Shown: positions 46,166 through 57,870, counted from the first letter of the stretch. The stretch: 64,000 bases of DNA from Mesocentrotus franciscanus (GCA_037976565.1 CP137669.1:35490912-35554911), one strand, 5' to 3'. Notes: a model not told the origin generated them from the sequence alone. Translations and numbers: made by a program.

Positions 46166-46795
46166 AGGAAGTCCACCCTTATATTAAGACCCGTTCTCAC
46201 TCACTTTGAAAGTGGTCTTAGTTAGACCGCTCCAGAGGAACGGGTCTTGAGGAACGGTTTGCGGCGTTCACACTCCGAGCAGTTTTTATGGCTCAAACCG
46301 CTCCACGAGTCAAAGTGGTCTTGTTGCTATGGCAGCTCAGGTCAGCGGGTAAATTTTTCGCGAATACTAAGTGTATGTACCGTACTACATGTTTCACGCG
46401 AACGTCACTAGCTCACTTCCGTTCAAAGTACGCTTCCGTTCACACTCGCACGTTAGAGCGCTCCAAACCGCTCTTAATAAGACCCGTTCCTCAAGACCAC
46501 CTCCCGAGGTGGTCTTGTGGAGCGGTCCAGAAGTCCACTTCCTGGACCACTTTGACCGTTCTCACTCACCTTAGAACCGCTTCTGAGGAACAGGTCTTAG
46601 TTAGACCGCTCCAACGAAGTGAATGAGAACGGGGTCTAAGTCAGTTTTAATAGAAACAGAAAAGTGAGAGAAACATGTCAGTGAAAGTTTGAGCAAAAAC
46701 CGATTAGAAATAAGAAAGTTGTGAATTTTGGAAGGTGCGATCAATCTGGCATCTCTGTGACGTATCTTGCGAGGTCCCCTCTCATTTGCCTATGT
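46165..46795 (+). repeat. Dispersed repeat R1, copy 4, interrupted by a MITE
   Basis: Begins GAGGAAGTCCACCCTTATA and resumes after 46636 with GTCAGTTTTAATAGAAACAG, GTGAAAGTTTGAGCAAAAAC and AAGTTGTGAATTTTGGAAGG. Removing 46188-46636 and one TAA restores the repeat. Confidence 0.75.
46188..46636. mobile_element. PIF/Harbinger-like MITE with TAA duplication
   Basis: GACCCGTTCTCACTCACTTT at the left; the right end complement is GACCCCGTTCTCATTCACTT. TAA flanks both sides (46185-46187 and 46637-46639). Internal GGTCTTAGTTAGACCGCTCC is repeated near both ends, and GAGCGGTCC/AGACCACCTC blocks make much of it self-complementary. 449 bp, no transposase. Confidence 0.85.
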
Positions 46796-47695
46796 TTTCC
46801 CTTAAGAACATTTCCAATCATACCTTTACCCTAAATATAATTATTGCAAATATGTTTTTATACAACCCCTGTATGTAACAATTCTATTCCATCATCAATA
46901 ACTAAGAAAATGAACGTTTATGAAATTTTCTGTTCATAGCCAATTGGAGAGGAGTAGTGTTGCCGATTTGTGTTTCACTGATGACAACTTAAAAAATTCA
47001 AAACTTTCCTATTTTTTCTTGGATATTGCTCTGAATTTCACGGATGTGTTTCTCTCATTTCTGCTTTTATTAAAAACCAACTTAATATCTGGATGGACTT
47101 CCTCTTTAAATAGTCGGTTTCAGTAGTGTCTCTTGCTCACAAACCATGAGCAGAATGCATTTTTTTATATTTAAAGGCGACTATGATTTGATGAGTTAAT
47201 CTCATTTGGACCCCAAAGTAACCATGGGGATAAGATTTCATATCACGAACCTAGACATTTTCCAACTTTGGTGCAAAAAGGCATCACCTATTCTAATTTG
47301 CTTCTGCCACTGATACTAGTGTTGCCTGTTTGCATGCTAAATGTAAGTACATGCTTTGACATTTGCCAAGATTATAATTTCCTATTTATCTGTTTAAAAC
47401 TGGCAGGAGGCCAAAAGAGTGATGAGATTGGGAAGGGAAAAGGAAACAGAAGTGGGATAGAGACAAAAGAGATGGATAGAAATGACTGAGGCAGTTGTGG
47501 AGAGAGGTCTATTTTCACTAGCCTGAAGATCTAAATAGCTAGTCAGATACTACTAAAAAGTTAGTTCCACTTGCCCAATGGGCAAGTAAATAATTGAATT
47601 GTGTGCCCAAGCACCAAGCTCTCTAGCCCATCTTTATGATCAGAAGGACTTTCTACTAACCAATCAAATCTGTAAATGTTAAGTTCAAGTAACAG

Positions 47696-47760
47696 AGGGA
47701 GGGAGGGAGGGAGGGAGGGAGGGAGGGAGGGAGGGAGGGAGGGGGGAGGGAGGGAGGGAC
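47696..47760. repeat. (GGGA)n tetranucleotide repeat
   Basis: About 15 GGGA units. Confidence 0.9.
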
Positions 47761-47939
47761 AGAAAAACGGATATAGATGGAGAAGAGTACAGGAAACAAA
47801 GCAAAGAAAGAGGTAGCATAGGGGCAGATTGACAATATTACGGGAATTAATTAAAGCTCCCAAAAGATAATAAAAATCATGAAGTCAATTTCAATATGAG
47901 TTTTCCAGATATGATCATGCATGGTTTGAACATCGAATC

Positions 47940-48186
47940 CATTTACGCTATTAGGGTCATTAGTCATTACTCCAGCATCCCTCTTTCCATAAGGGAAATT
48001 ACCTGTCTTGCCACCTTCAAAAGATCCCTCAAAACTCACCTTTTTCCCCAATGATCTATGTGATATACTTCCTGTACTGTACATTTTTGTCCTCTTTTCA
48101 TATATTTGTATTTGTTAGCGCTATGGTACTTATTGTTTTTAGCGCTCCTAAATATTCGATATTATCATTATTATTATTATTATTAC
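47940..48186 (+). mobile_element. LINE 3' end fragment
   Basis: The frame EITCLATFKRSLKTHLFPQ and stop is the terminal motif of CR1/L2-type ORF2 (..F+..LKT.LF..). It is followed by a 3' UTR with TTAGCGCTATGGTACTTATT and an ATTATT tail that runs straight into a truncated T1 MITE at 48187. Confidence 0.7.
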
Positions 48187-48522
48187 TTGCTAGGACTTCA
48201 CTGTCAGACACTATTGAGTGACTGACTGGCTTTTTTTTTTCTTTGGTAATAACATAGATAAAATGAGCTGTAAAGGGTACATGAGCATTTGTCTACATCA
48301 ATAACCCACTTCTTGTAATGGCCAAAATTAAACTGATTAAATCTTGACGACCGTGATCGCTAAATTCGATTGACAACAACGGTCTTTATATCCCACAAAA
48401 AGACATTTTCAAGCCCTTTTGATTTGAATTTGGAAGTTCTAAATTAGTATTATCTTTCAAATGCCATTGGAATTTAACCTTTTCATTTTTTTTGGTCTGC
48501 ACATGGGACATAGTACCTTTAA
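48187..48522 (+). mobile_element. TTAA MITE family T1, copy 3, left end missing
   Basis: Starts mid-element at CTTGCTAG, directly after the LINE tail, and runs to the normal right end with TTAA at 48519-48522. About 200 bp of the left part is absent and was not found upstream of the LINE fragment. Confidence 0.85.
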
Positions 48523-49078
48523 CAAAGCTATTACATACGGTAGTTACCACACAATCTGAATGGGACTGCATCGTATCACCTATTGTTCACAACTTCATTT
48601 CCTTCTCTCTCGGCCCACCAGCGATCACCTCCAATGTATTGACTTTGTGATATTGATTAGTGCTGCTTCCATTTTTATTCCAGTGCTTGATAGTCCAAGG
48701 TTATGAAAATTGAATAGCCGCATTCACCCAAGTAGCTCTTATTTTCACTTCACATGAAATTTCTAATTGTGCCAATCAATTAGTATTAACACGATTGATT
48801 TTAGCGGTGGTGAGTGCTGTAAAGCTACATTGTAGGTAGCCATTGTCAGTAGATTGGAGCATTGTTCATATGCAGTTGATTGGAAATTGCAATTGAATTA
48901 AAAAGGAACGTATCCTATTTAAATTTAGATTTGTCAATGGGAGAGAATTTTTTGCTGTATGAACATTCATTCTTCTTTCGGTGGAGAAAAAAAATTAAAG
49001 GCACTGTTGATCAACTGCACTTGAATTGTATTGTGATAGAAATAATTGACCAATGAAGACCGCCAAAGAGAATCCTTA

Positions 49079-49255
49079 TACAGTCAAACCTGTCTATAGC
49101 GACCGCCAAAGGGAAACACAAAAAGTGGTCTTTGTAGACAGGTGGTCTTTGTAGACATGTTACTTTAGTACATGTTTCAATGAGAAACCATTTTCAAGGG
49201 AAACAAAAAATGTGGTCTTTGTAGACAGGTGGTCACTAAAGCAGGTTTGAATGTA
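49079..49255. mobile_element. TA-flanked MITE family A, copy 2 (inverted)
   Basis: TACAGTCAAACCTGTCTATA to GCAGGTTTGAATGTA, reverse orientation relative to 27978-28154 and closely similar throughout. Confidence 0.85.
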
Positions 49256-49297
49256 CATGTATATGATTGAACTGCTGGACTAACAAAATAGTAATAT

Positions 49298-49486
49298 AAA
49301 GAAACGGTGAAACTTGTCTATAAAGACCACTCAGGGAAGACATGAACAATGGTCTGATAGGCAGATGGTCTTTATGTACAGGTTTCTGTAATACATATCA
49401 ATACCATTAAAAAAATGTGGTCTGTATAGACAAGTGGTCTTCCTATACAGGTGGTTGCTATTTAAAGCAGGTTTCACTGTCAAGGT
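49298..49486. mobile_element. Diverged relative of MITE family A
   Basis: CGGTGAAACTTGTCTATAAA at the left and AAAGCAGGTTTCACTGTC at the right, with internal TGGTCTTTATGTACAGG / GACAAGTGGTCTTCC units. Same architecture as the adjacent copy but clearly older. Confidence 0.65.
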
Positions 49487-50283
49487 TGAAATTCACACAT
49501 ACCAGAAAGTATAAAGTTTTGCTTATGTGGGACCGGTATTGAAACTGATGAAGTTTAGGTACATGTCTACATGTATATAGCTTAAGAACAAGTACGGATA
49601 CTTGTATTGGTATATTAAAAACAGTACTAATAAAAGTACAATTTCTTGATTAAACTTCAATTTTAGCTTTAAAGGAAAAGATTCTTTTAATGAGGCAAAG
49701 TTAAAAGGATTTTTTCTACTTTATTAATAATGTAATAATAATAGACATATATATTCAGTCAGACAGAAACACGTTCATTGTCTTTTTATAGCTTTCAAGT
49801 TTCACAGCTAGTTGCAGAAAACCATTTTGTCAGTTACCTCTAAACCACCAACTAGAGGCACCAAGAAAAACACATTTCCCGTAAAAATTGACGGCCTTTA
49901 ACAACACCTTATATTGCCGTACAAAGAGTTCCAGAAATTTAATTAGGCAGGCCTTGATATTGATTCCATTACGAGAGCGCATACTGAAAGGCATCTATGT
50001 GAAGTCTTTACCGGACTACCGGTTTCAAATATGGTGTCTAATACTGCGGATTTGCCGTCATTAGAGTGAAAAGGTTACGAGGGTTTAATATTGTGATTCT
50101 ATAGATGAGAGTGGAAACGTCGCTGTATGGTTTGTTTGACTAAAGGGATGGTGTATTTTGATCTTGCTGCAGGGAAGGGAATCTAAGTATTAAAAATACC
50201 TTGCATACTCGAATGTGTCACAATCTTCTTGCCTATAATTAACTTTCATTTTCAGAGAAGACAGGCAAGGTACAATGAATAAC

Positions 50284-50850
50284 TTAAAGATAAAGATGAC
50301 AAAGTTGAGCTCTGGTCATGCTATTGTAATGTGAAAAAAGTGGCTTGGAAGCAATGGGAATAGGTTGATTATGTAGTGCATAGAAATTGGTGTGTACTGT
50401 GAGGTCTTTTAATCATCAAGACAATAACAAATCCACTCAATCTGGTTGAAAGTCACATGCACTTTTATACACAGAAATGTGGCATGAAGGTTTGGTCCAG
50501 ATGTTTTAGCTGTTTCTTGTCATATTAATATGTGAACAGCCATCCTTTCCAGGGGACATTATTTCTATGATATTCCTCGACACTAACACAAAAAGAATAA
50601 AACGCTTATACAATTACAAAACAATTATACTCAACCCAGGTGATGTAAATGGGTACCTGGCAGGAATTAATTCCTTGAAATGCTAGAGCGCCGCAGTGGC
50701 TGCCTTGCTAAAGCCAGGGTAATAATCGGGGCAGCGCAAGGAGCGTCGCAACGTGACAGACATGTGCGCTATATATATAAGAAGCCACCATTATCATTAT
50801 TATAAGAAATTGTTCTCCTTTCCCAGAACTTACCGGTAGCCTTCTCTTTA
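50284..50850 (+). mobile_element. TTAA-type MITE family T2, copy 3, split by a SINE fragment
   Basis: TTAAAGATAAAGATGACAAA at the left and CCCAGAACTTACCGGTAGCC...TTCTCTTTA at the right. The interior matches copies 1-2 at reduced identity (GGTGTGTACTG, GGTTGATTATGTAG). A SINE 3' half (about 50630-50812) interrupts the right portion. Confidence 0.7.
50630..50812 (+). mobile_element. SINE fragment (3' half)
   Basis: CAGGTGATGTAAATGGGTAC, CTGGCAGGAATTAATTCCTT, AAATGCTAGAGCGCCGCAG, GTGCGCTATATATATAAG and an ATTATT tail. Confidence 0.7.
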
Positions 50851-50936
50851 TATATATATCGCACTGAGGATTGAGGGGGTATTGATTATGATCCAAAGGG
50901 GTTCTTCAATTGTTCAGATTGTTATGGAAGTGTGAA

Positions 50937-51176
50937 GTGATGGTAGTCTAGTGGAATCATTACTTGACTGAGGATACAGGGTTTGGGGTTCAAGCCCTGT
51001 CACATATGTTTTATGTAAGGCTTTTTATCTATATCATGATTCTGCTCCCAGGTGTCTAGTTGGGTACCTGGTAAGATTCAACTGTCATTGTGGTTGGCTA
51101 AAGTAAGTGTGCCCCTGTAAAATGTCGACTCACTAGAATGCTGTCCAGTGGAGTGGAGAGTCCAGTGACAGGGTTA
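50937..51176 (+). mobile_element. tRNA-derived SINE, variant head
   Basis: The tRNA-like head has an A box (GGTAGTCTAGTGG) and B box (GGTTCAAGCCC) at normal spacing. The body CCCAGGTGTCTAGTTGGGTA and CCTGGTAAGATTC follows. It ends at the TAA used by the next MITE. Confidence 0.65.
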
Positions 51177-51179
51177 TAA

Positions 51180-51549
51180 GGCCAAATAACAAAAATTAAG
51201 TGTTTCTCGTCTCCGCCCGCCTCCTTTTTTTTTTACCATTTACTATTCAGAAGAAAAAAAGCCCCCCCCCCAAAAAAAAAGCCTCCAAAAGAAAGAAAAA
51301 GGCCTGTGATGTACATTTTTTTTAAAAATAGCTTCTGAAGTGATACAAATCATTTTTGTCATGCATTGCATCAGTATACTCACATAGCACAATATCTGTG
51401 AATAAATAGGCTTGGCCAGCTATAATTAGCGTGGCAGCCATCTTGGAAAAAAATTGCAAAAAATTTGCAAAATAATAAATAGTAATGCCCTGCCTCCTCC
51501 TTTTTTTAAAAAGTTCGGACGAGAAACAAGTTATTTTTGTTATTTGGCC
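51180..51549 (+). mobile_element. PIF/Harbinger-like MITE family H, copy 1
   Basis: GGCCAAATAACAAAAATTAA ... ATTTTTGTTATTTGGCC with TAA on both sides (51177-51179 and 51550-51552). 370 bp. It carries poly-T/poly-C/poly-A stretches and a GTTTCTCGTCTCCGCCC / GTTCGGACGAGAAAC inverted pair. Confidence 0.85.
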
Positions 51550-52133
51550 TAATGCACTATTAAACTTTGATCAGTCTTATACTGGAAAGTTGTTTGATAT
51601 AAAGGACAGCTATTTTACTATTGATAATTTTCAGCAAGCAAGGACTTTTTTTTCTTTAAATCATCATGAAGAAATGGATTGGTATTGTGTTTTTGACTTG
51701 AGTCTGATAAAGACATATAAATGTGTATGTGCGATTCCGTACAATGTGCCTCATATGACATGAATTTATCCATATATTTTGTCCATAAATGAAACATTTC
51801 TGGAAATGACTTTGAATAATTGAATGATGACACCAGAAAGAACTATCATTCAATGGTCACATCGCAAGATTCTTCAATTCAGTATGTAGAAAAGGACATG
51901 TGTCGTAAGGGACACACATGTATTGCACGGAATCGCCCTTAAACTTTATGAATTCTTCAGATATAGGGAGATAAATTGTTGGTTCCCTCCAAAAACCAAT
52001 CCCTCATACTCAGCCAAGCAGCTTTTAACACATGTATTATTCATGGTAACTCTCCTTAATGAAGAACTCTATAAGCTGTTATCTCTCTTTACAGCCCTTC
52101 CACACAAGATAAAATGTGTGTGGAAGTGGTTTA

Positions 52134-52480
52134 GGCCAAATAACAAAAATAACATGTTTCTCGTCCCCGCCCACTTCTTTTTTGGCCGCCGCATCCTTTT
52201 TTTTTTAACTATTAGCTATTTTGAAAAAAAAACCACAAAAAAAAAACCACCAAAAAGCTTTTTTAAAAAAGCCCCCCCCCCCCCAAAAAAAAAGCCTGTA
52301 ATATACATTTTGTTTAAATAGCTTCTATCTGTGAATAAATAGGCATGGCCAGCTATAATTAGCATGGCAGCCATCTTGGAAAAAAATAGCTAAAAATTGC
52401 AAAATAGTAAATAGTAATGCCCTCCCCTTCCTTTTGTTAAAAAGTCCGGACGAGAAACACATATTTTTTGTTAATTGGCC
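52134..52480 (+). mobile_element. PIF/Harbinger-like MITE family H, copy 2
   Basis: GGCCAAATAACAAAAATAAC ... TTTGTTAATTGGCC flanked by TTA (52131-52133 and 52481-52483). 347 bp, same orientation as copy 1 and 0.6 kb downstream. Shares the AGCTATAATTAGCATGGCAG block. Confidence 0.85.
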
Positions 52481-53120
52481 TTAAAGAAACATCTCCATAT
52501 AGTAAAATGGAAGTGCACATTGGAAAAGAATATATATAGGAAAGATATAAAGGCTCGTTCATGTATGAATCGGGAATCCGCTGCGAAAATGATGCCAAAT
52601 TCTTCAATTTGATGTTTTCATTTTTGTGTTTCAATATCACTTTATTAACAATGATGATTATTAACATAGGAAGTAATAGTAAATACACTTGTATAGATAC
52701 TACAAAAAATTATATATAAAAGTAGAAAAGAGAAAAAGCCCAGGTCATATTTTATTATTAACAATGCAGAGCTAATACTTCATATTATTCATAATAGAAT
52801 ATGTGATACATAATGTACAAAAATATTAAAGAACATGTTTAACATATAAATATTTCATATCAACACTATTGTACACCTGTACATTTTCATATGAAACATC
52901 ATGGTTCTGCTTGTGTGAATGGGGAGTTATTTGACTTAATCTATTAGCGCCAGCAGACTGCTGCCTGCCAGGTAGAGCAGTAATGATAGATTGCTTGATT
53001 TGCCAGGCATACATTAAGGTGAACCACCTTCTCCAGATAGACGAGGGTGTAATTACAGCCCAAGTCCTTTAGAGGATGCGCCGCGTCTAGCCTTTTCATA
53101 TTAGAGGTAGAAGAGAATAT

Positions 53121-53460
53121 AGTAGAGGTGTCGTAGTTGAGTGGTTTAAGCACTTGACTTGAAAATGAAATGCAAAGGTCGTGGGTTCAATCCCTGACAC
53201 GGCACCAATGTCCTATGGCAGGGCATTTATCTACATATGCCACTCCATACCCAGGAAAGAAATGAAGACCTGGTAAGGCAATGAAGGACTTTGTGTTAGT
53301 AATTGCTATATGCCCTCACAGTGACCATAGGGTAGGGATACTCCCAAGGAGTAGAAATGGTACACATTGGGCGTGAATGATGACCAGGGTGATAATATCT
53401 GTAAAGTGCTTTATAGAGACAGTATTTCTTATTAGGCGCTATATAAATCCAGATTATTAA
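53121..53460 (+). mobile_element. Complete tRNA-derived SINE
   Basis: The tRNA-like head contains A box TAGTTGAGTGG (about 53134-53144) and B box GGGTTCAATCC (about 53182-53192). A unique body follows, then the end ATTAGGCGCTATATAAATCC and an AT-rich tail. It does not fold into a complete functional tRNA and is joined to a SINE body. Confidence 0.75.
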
Positions 53461-53778
53461 ATCATTACACTGTATATAGAGTGTGAACTATATGTCTGGA
53501 CCCAAAGCTAATATGATTGGTATTGGCATCACTTTACGCTTTGAGAGGAGGGTTGAGTTCAGACTTGGTCTTGGTCTGGACCAGAAGTGGATTCTCTGTA
53601 GCCTAATATGTAGGGTATCTGCACTACCCGATACAGATTGAGATATGTATGTTTTACAGGATGGCAGGTAAAATAAGAAAAGCGTGGCAATGTCAGGCAG
53701 TACCTTGTGCATAGCCATTGAAACAAATGGCTATAGCTAGATGTATTGCCCTCTAGCTGCTCTTTAGTATGAAATGCA

Positions 53779-53935
53779 GCATCAGATGGTAGTAATAATG
53801 CTGGCTTCTTATGTAGCGCACATGTCTGTCACGCAGTGATGCTCCTGGCGCTCCAACATTATTACCCAGGTCATATAGCTGGCGGCCAAAGATGTATTGC
53901 TCTGAGGTGCAGCTAACGTGGGTACTGGATTGCTA
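53779..53935 (-). mobile_element. SINE fragment (3' half)
   Basis: Minus-strand match to the fragment at 50630-50812: AATAATGTTGGAGCGCCAGG, GTGACAGACATGTGCGCTAC and AAGAAGCCAGCATTATT. Confidence 0.6.
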
Positions 53936-54465
53936 TCATCTATCACCCAGACTAAGTCCTTTCTCAACCCTCTAAGCAGAGACTATGGAAACAGTATTTA
54001 AATGTTATCCAATATCCATCCCCTTCCTATGTGAACAGTTGAATAATGTGTAGTGAAAATCCTTAATGAGAGTGGTAGGTTGATCATGTACCCATGCAGA
54101 GCTCCATGCCAACTTTTTTGATAATAACCACAGATAATTGTTGATAGCTGATCACACCAGTAGTCCCTGTTAGGAGAGTCCTAAATTGGCCAATCAAATT
54201 GGTTCGCTGCAGCTCAGATGTTGTTATGTTTCACTACATGCCACATAAAGGATTTGTGGAGCACACAATATAAGAATGTGGAAGTGTACACTTATTGTCT
54301 GTGTTTTGGGATGTTACCAGAGGAGAGGATGGCCAATATATAAATTAAAGGATGACATCTCGCATCATCCACTGTTTTACATGGGAATATCTTAAGCCAC
54401 TGCCTACAGGAAACAGGTGCTTCTGTATTGAGTGTATGGGAATGAAAGAATGTCATTTGTCACTA

Positions 54466-55404
54466 GGGGCATTTACACTGTCATCCAAACACGCCAAAAA
54501 ATGCCAAACCGGAGCCTGGCCGCGATGTTTCAGTGATGTTACCGAGGCAACTACGCTTTACCGGCAAAAATGCCAAGCCCGAAACATTCCAAAACGAAGT
54601 GTGATCTTTTGGCATCTTTTGGCATATTTTGGCGTGTTTCGCAAGTATAAACACTCGCACTTGTAAAATCGCGATTTTTAGGTCACGTGACTTTAGGAGC
54701 GTGGTTAGCTTTCGTCCTTGAAGCCTTATTTGCATAAAGTAAACAACTTGTTTATGCTGAACCGCTACGAAAGAGTCTCAGCTAAACTGTAAAATCTCGC
54801 TTTAGATACCACCAAATGAAATGATTAAAATGTCAATTGGAAGAAGAAGAGTTGTTCTAACTCGTAAATATTGCAAATAGTTGTCAAACCCTGTTTTAAT
54901 ATGCAAAAACTGAGCGAAACAAAGCGCAATCTTTTTGTATTATTTTATCTGAAAATATTTCAGTATTTTTCATATTTTCCGTCATTACACCAGATCGATA
55001 CTTTCGTACGTGATAAATCAAAGGAAAACAAAGCTCTCTTCCAAATATCTTCTCATAATTCTATATCCCACGGTTGTGTCGGGAATAAATCGAAGGCAAT
55101 GTCATCAACGAACCCATGGCGAAACATTCACGGAAGCGTAAATGTAGTCCCATCTATAGGGGTACGTGCGGTAACATGTAGTCCATGTAGTCACACGTAC
55201 CATTATACGTGCATGACTGGTTTGTGCTGGACTCGCTGTATGATCGAGCATTTTACATTGGGAAGACCGCGCATGCGCATTACCAACCAAAACACGCCAA
55301 AACATCGCTGAGCAGCTCAGTCAGTGATGTTTCGGCACAAGTGTAAACGGGTGCACGAAACATCGCAATTTTTCAAAATGAGGTATTTGACAGTATAAAT
55401 GCGC
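54466..55404. mobile_element. Non-autonomous element with GCATTTAYACTGTCA ends
   Basis: Left GGGGCATTTACACTGTCATC; the right end complement reads GGCGCATTTATACTGTCAAA. CGATGTTTC/GAAACATCGC and AACACGCCAAAA words repeat in opposite orientation near the two ends. About 940 bp, CpG-rich relative to its surroundings. Its ORFs have no known domain. Confidence 0.7.
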
Positions 55405-56159
55405 CTAATGATGACAAGTTTTGTGAAATGGGGCCCTGGTTATTAAATCCCCTCTTCACTTGATTACCATTTCTTCTTCAGAGGATCAGAAGGGTGTTGT
55501 CACTTTGTAGAATGCTAAGTTAAAGCCCTTCTGGCTTTCAGCAGATACATGTAATTTAATAGATAAGTGCTGAAAGTAATTGCGTCTAATGTGGCCAAGT
55601 TTATTTTACAAGCCTCTTAGTGTAAAAGCACAAATGGCAATCAGTCATTATTAGTCTTATATTGACACTGTGTTGTAGGTTTTATTTGCACAGGTAAGGT
55701 ATGGCACATCAATTTGTTTGTTAAGAAAAGGTAGGGCATTTAGATGAAGTAATTGAAACTGTTAAATGAAAATTGAGACCTTTACAAAAAAATTACCAAT
55801 TGAGGTGATAGGCCTGCACTTTATGTGGCTACTTTAGTCCTAATCAATAAGATACTAAATCAATATTATCATGGGTATTTTATAACATCTGAATTGGTTT
55901 TGATATCAATCTTTCAAGCCTCTCTTCAAGGATTCTTAGCATTTAGACAAGGAGTACTGTACAATGTTTCATATGATAATCCGAAAGCTACATAATAGAT
56001 TATTACATTTCACTTGTATGAATGTTGAAGATTGAAGAAAAGAAGCATGGTGTGGTGAAAAAGAGGGTCAAGCATAATTTTATATGAAAATTTATCATTT
56101 CTGGCTCCGTTTAACCGTTATTTTTGTGCAGTTTGTTACATGTGTATTGTTTTTATTTT

Positions 56160-56615
56160 TGAGACTTCATTGCCGATACAGAACTTCTAAAAAAATAATT
56201 ATTGACAAGACTTCATTGCCGATACGGACATCTGAAAACAATAATTATTGGCAAGATTTTGTTGCCTGTACCGAGATCTAAAAACAATAATTATTGGCGG
56301 GACTTCATTGCCGACACGGATATCAGAAAACAATAATTATTGGGAAGATGTCGTTGCCCTTTATACGGAGATCTAAAAACAATAATTATTGGCAGGACTT
56401 CATTGCCGACACGGAGATCAGAAAACAATAATTATTGGGAAGACGTCGTTGCCCTTACGGAGATCTAAAAACAATAATTATTGGCAAGACTTCATTGCCC
56501 GTACGGAGATCTGAAAACAATAATTATTGGCGGGACTTCATTGCCGACACAGAGATCAGAAAACAATAACTTTTGGCGGGACTTCATTGCCAATACGGGG
56601 ATCTGAAAACATTAT
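56160..56615. repeat. 46-bp minisatellite with TAATTA palindrome
   Basis: About ten tandem units of 46-49 bp, each with TTCATTGCC or TCGTTGCC, a variable GATACGGAGATCT part, AAAACAATAATTATTGGC and a GGGACT/AAGACT junction. Seven units contain the exact 12-bp palindrome CAATAATTATTG and one more has it minus the first base. The last two units have lost it. Units alternate between two subtypes (TCATTGCCGACACGG-ATCAGAA and TCGTTGCCCTTACGGAGATC), suggesting higher-order duplication. Confidence 0.9.
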
Positions 56616-57659
56616 GTCTTCATCAAAATGACTGAATACTTGAGAATTTACACACATGTAAAAATACGTGTATTTTCAAGACGGTTAAATGAAACCGCCC
56701 GTATACATTTAACAGTTAAACGTTTAGCACAAAAAATCGTAATGACTCAGGCCTAGTTTTATGTATGTATTAATCAGGTATTTTGGACTAGCATCCAGAC
56801 TGAGCAAATAATCCTAATGATTGGCAATGTGCACGTGTTGTCTATTGATTTTGACATCTATTTGCTCAAGTAAATATGTTTAATTTCATTGTTTGCACAC
56901 ATTTGGCTTATCTAGCCAAATTGTTAAATTTTTCTCTTGTCTGATAGGCATTTAATTGCTATACCCAAACAAAGTAATCCGATTTGATTATTAGGGAGAA
57001 CAGTGTGCGCTGTGCACAACAGTCCTTTACAACAACACGTAACGGTATACACAGAATCGTAACAGAATCCAGCAACCGAGGTAATACTGTTTTAAGTGTT
57101 TTGGTCTCTTAAACGTTGTAACTGGTAAAGCGTTTATAAGAAAGGTTTGTGATATTTTAAAGCAGTATTGGATTATTGTTCATTACGTTTTGGTAGTATA
57201 TCACGTAGTGTGGTAGATAGAAGAAGCTGTTGAACTGATAATGTCTTATTTAATTAATGTACAATGTAAAGTGAGACAAAGTGATGCTGTATTTAACAAT
57301 TTATGATTTAAGATAAATAGTTTGTAATAAGCATGCAAAAATAGAACATTGTTGATTCTTTAAATAAATTTGATACACTGTCAAAAGCTTGTTTAAATCA
57401 AGCTGAAGCAAAGGGAATAAGTAATAGATGCAGCCACTTTGCGTTTTTGTTTGATAGTACCGATTGTTTGGAGTACAAAGAGTTATTTTCTTTCTTTTTT
57501 CTTTCCTTCAGGGGCTCCACGCAAATGCCAAAGCTCTACATAGACCTGTGTGAGATTTTTAATTAACAGTGACAACAATATTAGATACAGATTCAAGAAT
57601 TGATACAATGACAGAACAATCACAAAACCCTAAAAACTAGTACACGTTGCTTTTGAAGT

Positions 57660-57870
57660 AAATTTTGAAATGTGATGTTGGATTGCAGTTCAGATGATAT
57701 TTGAATTCTGAATTTTGAATTGGCATTATGGTTTTGATTTTTAGTTCAGATATTTGAATTCAGAATTGAGAATTGGCATTGTGCCACATGATCTTCAATT
57801 GCAGTTCAGATCATTTTTTTCATTTTTTTATTTTTTGATTGGCAATGTGGACTTGAATTGTAATTCAGAG
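57660..57870. repeat. Degenerate ~65-bp tandem repeat
   Basis: Recurring ATTGCAGTTCAGAT, TTTGAATTCTGAATTTTGAA and TTGGCATTATGG-type blocks, three to four diverged units. Confidence 0.6.

Noticed and set aside
53121..53215. Possible tRNA gene
   Set aside because: It has A and B boxes, but the stems do not form a proper tRNA and it is fused to a SINE body shared with other loci.
57500..57560. Candidate next FUT8 exon after a good polypyrimidine tract and CAG
   Set aside because: In the required phase 0 it reads GLHANAKALHRPV and stops; no match to the expected NPxxC start.
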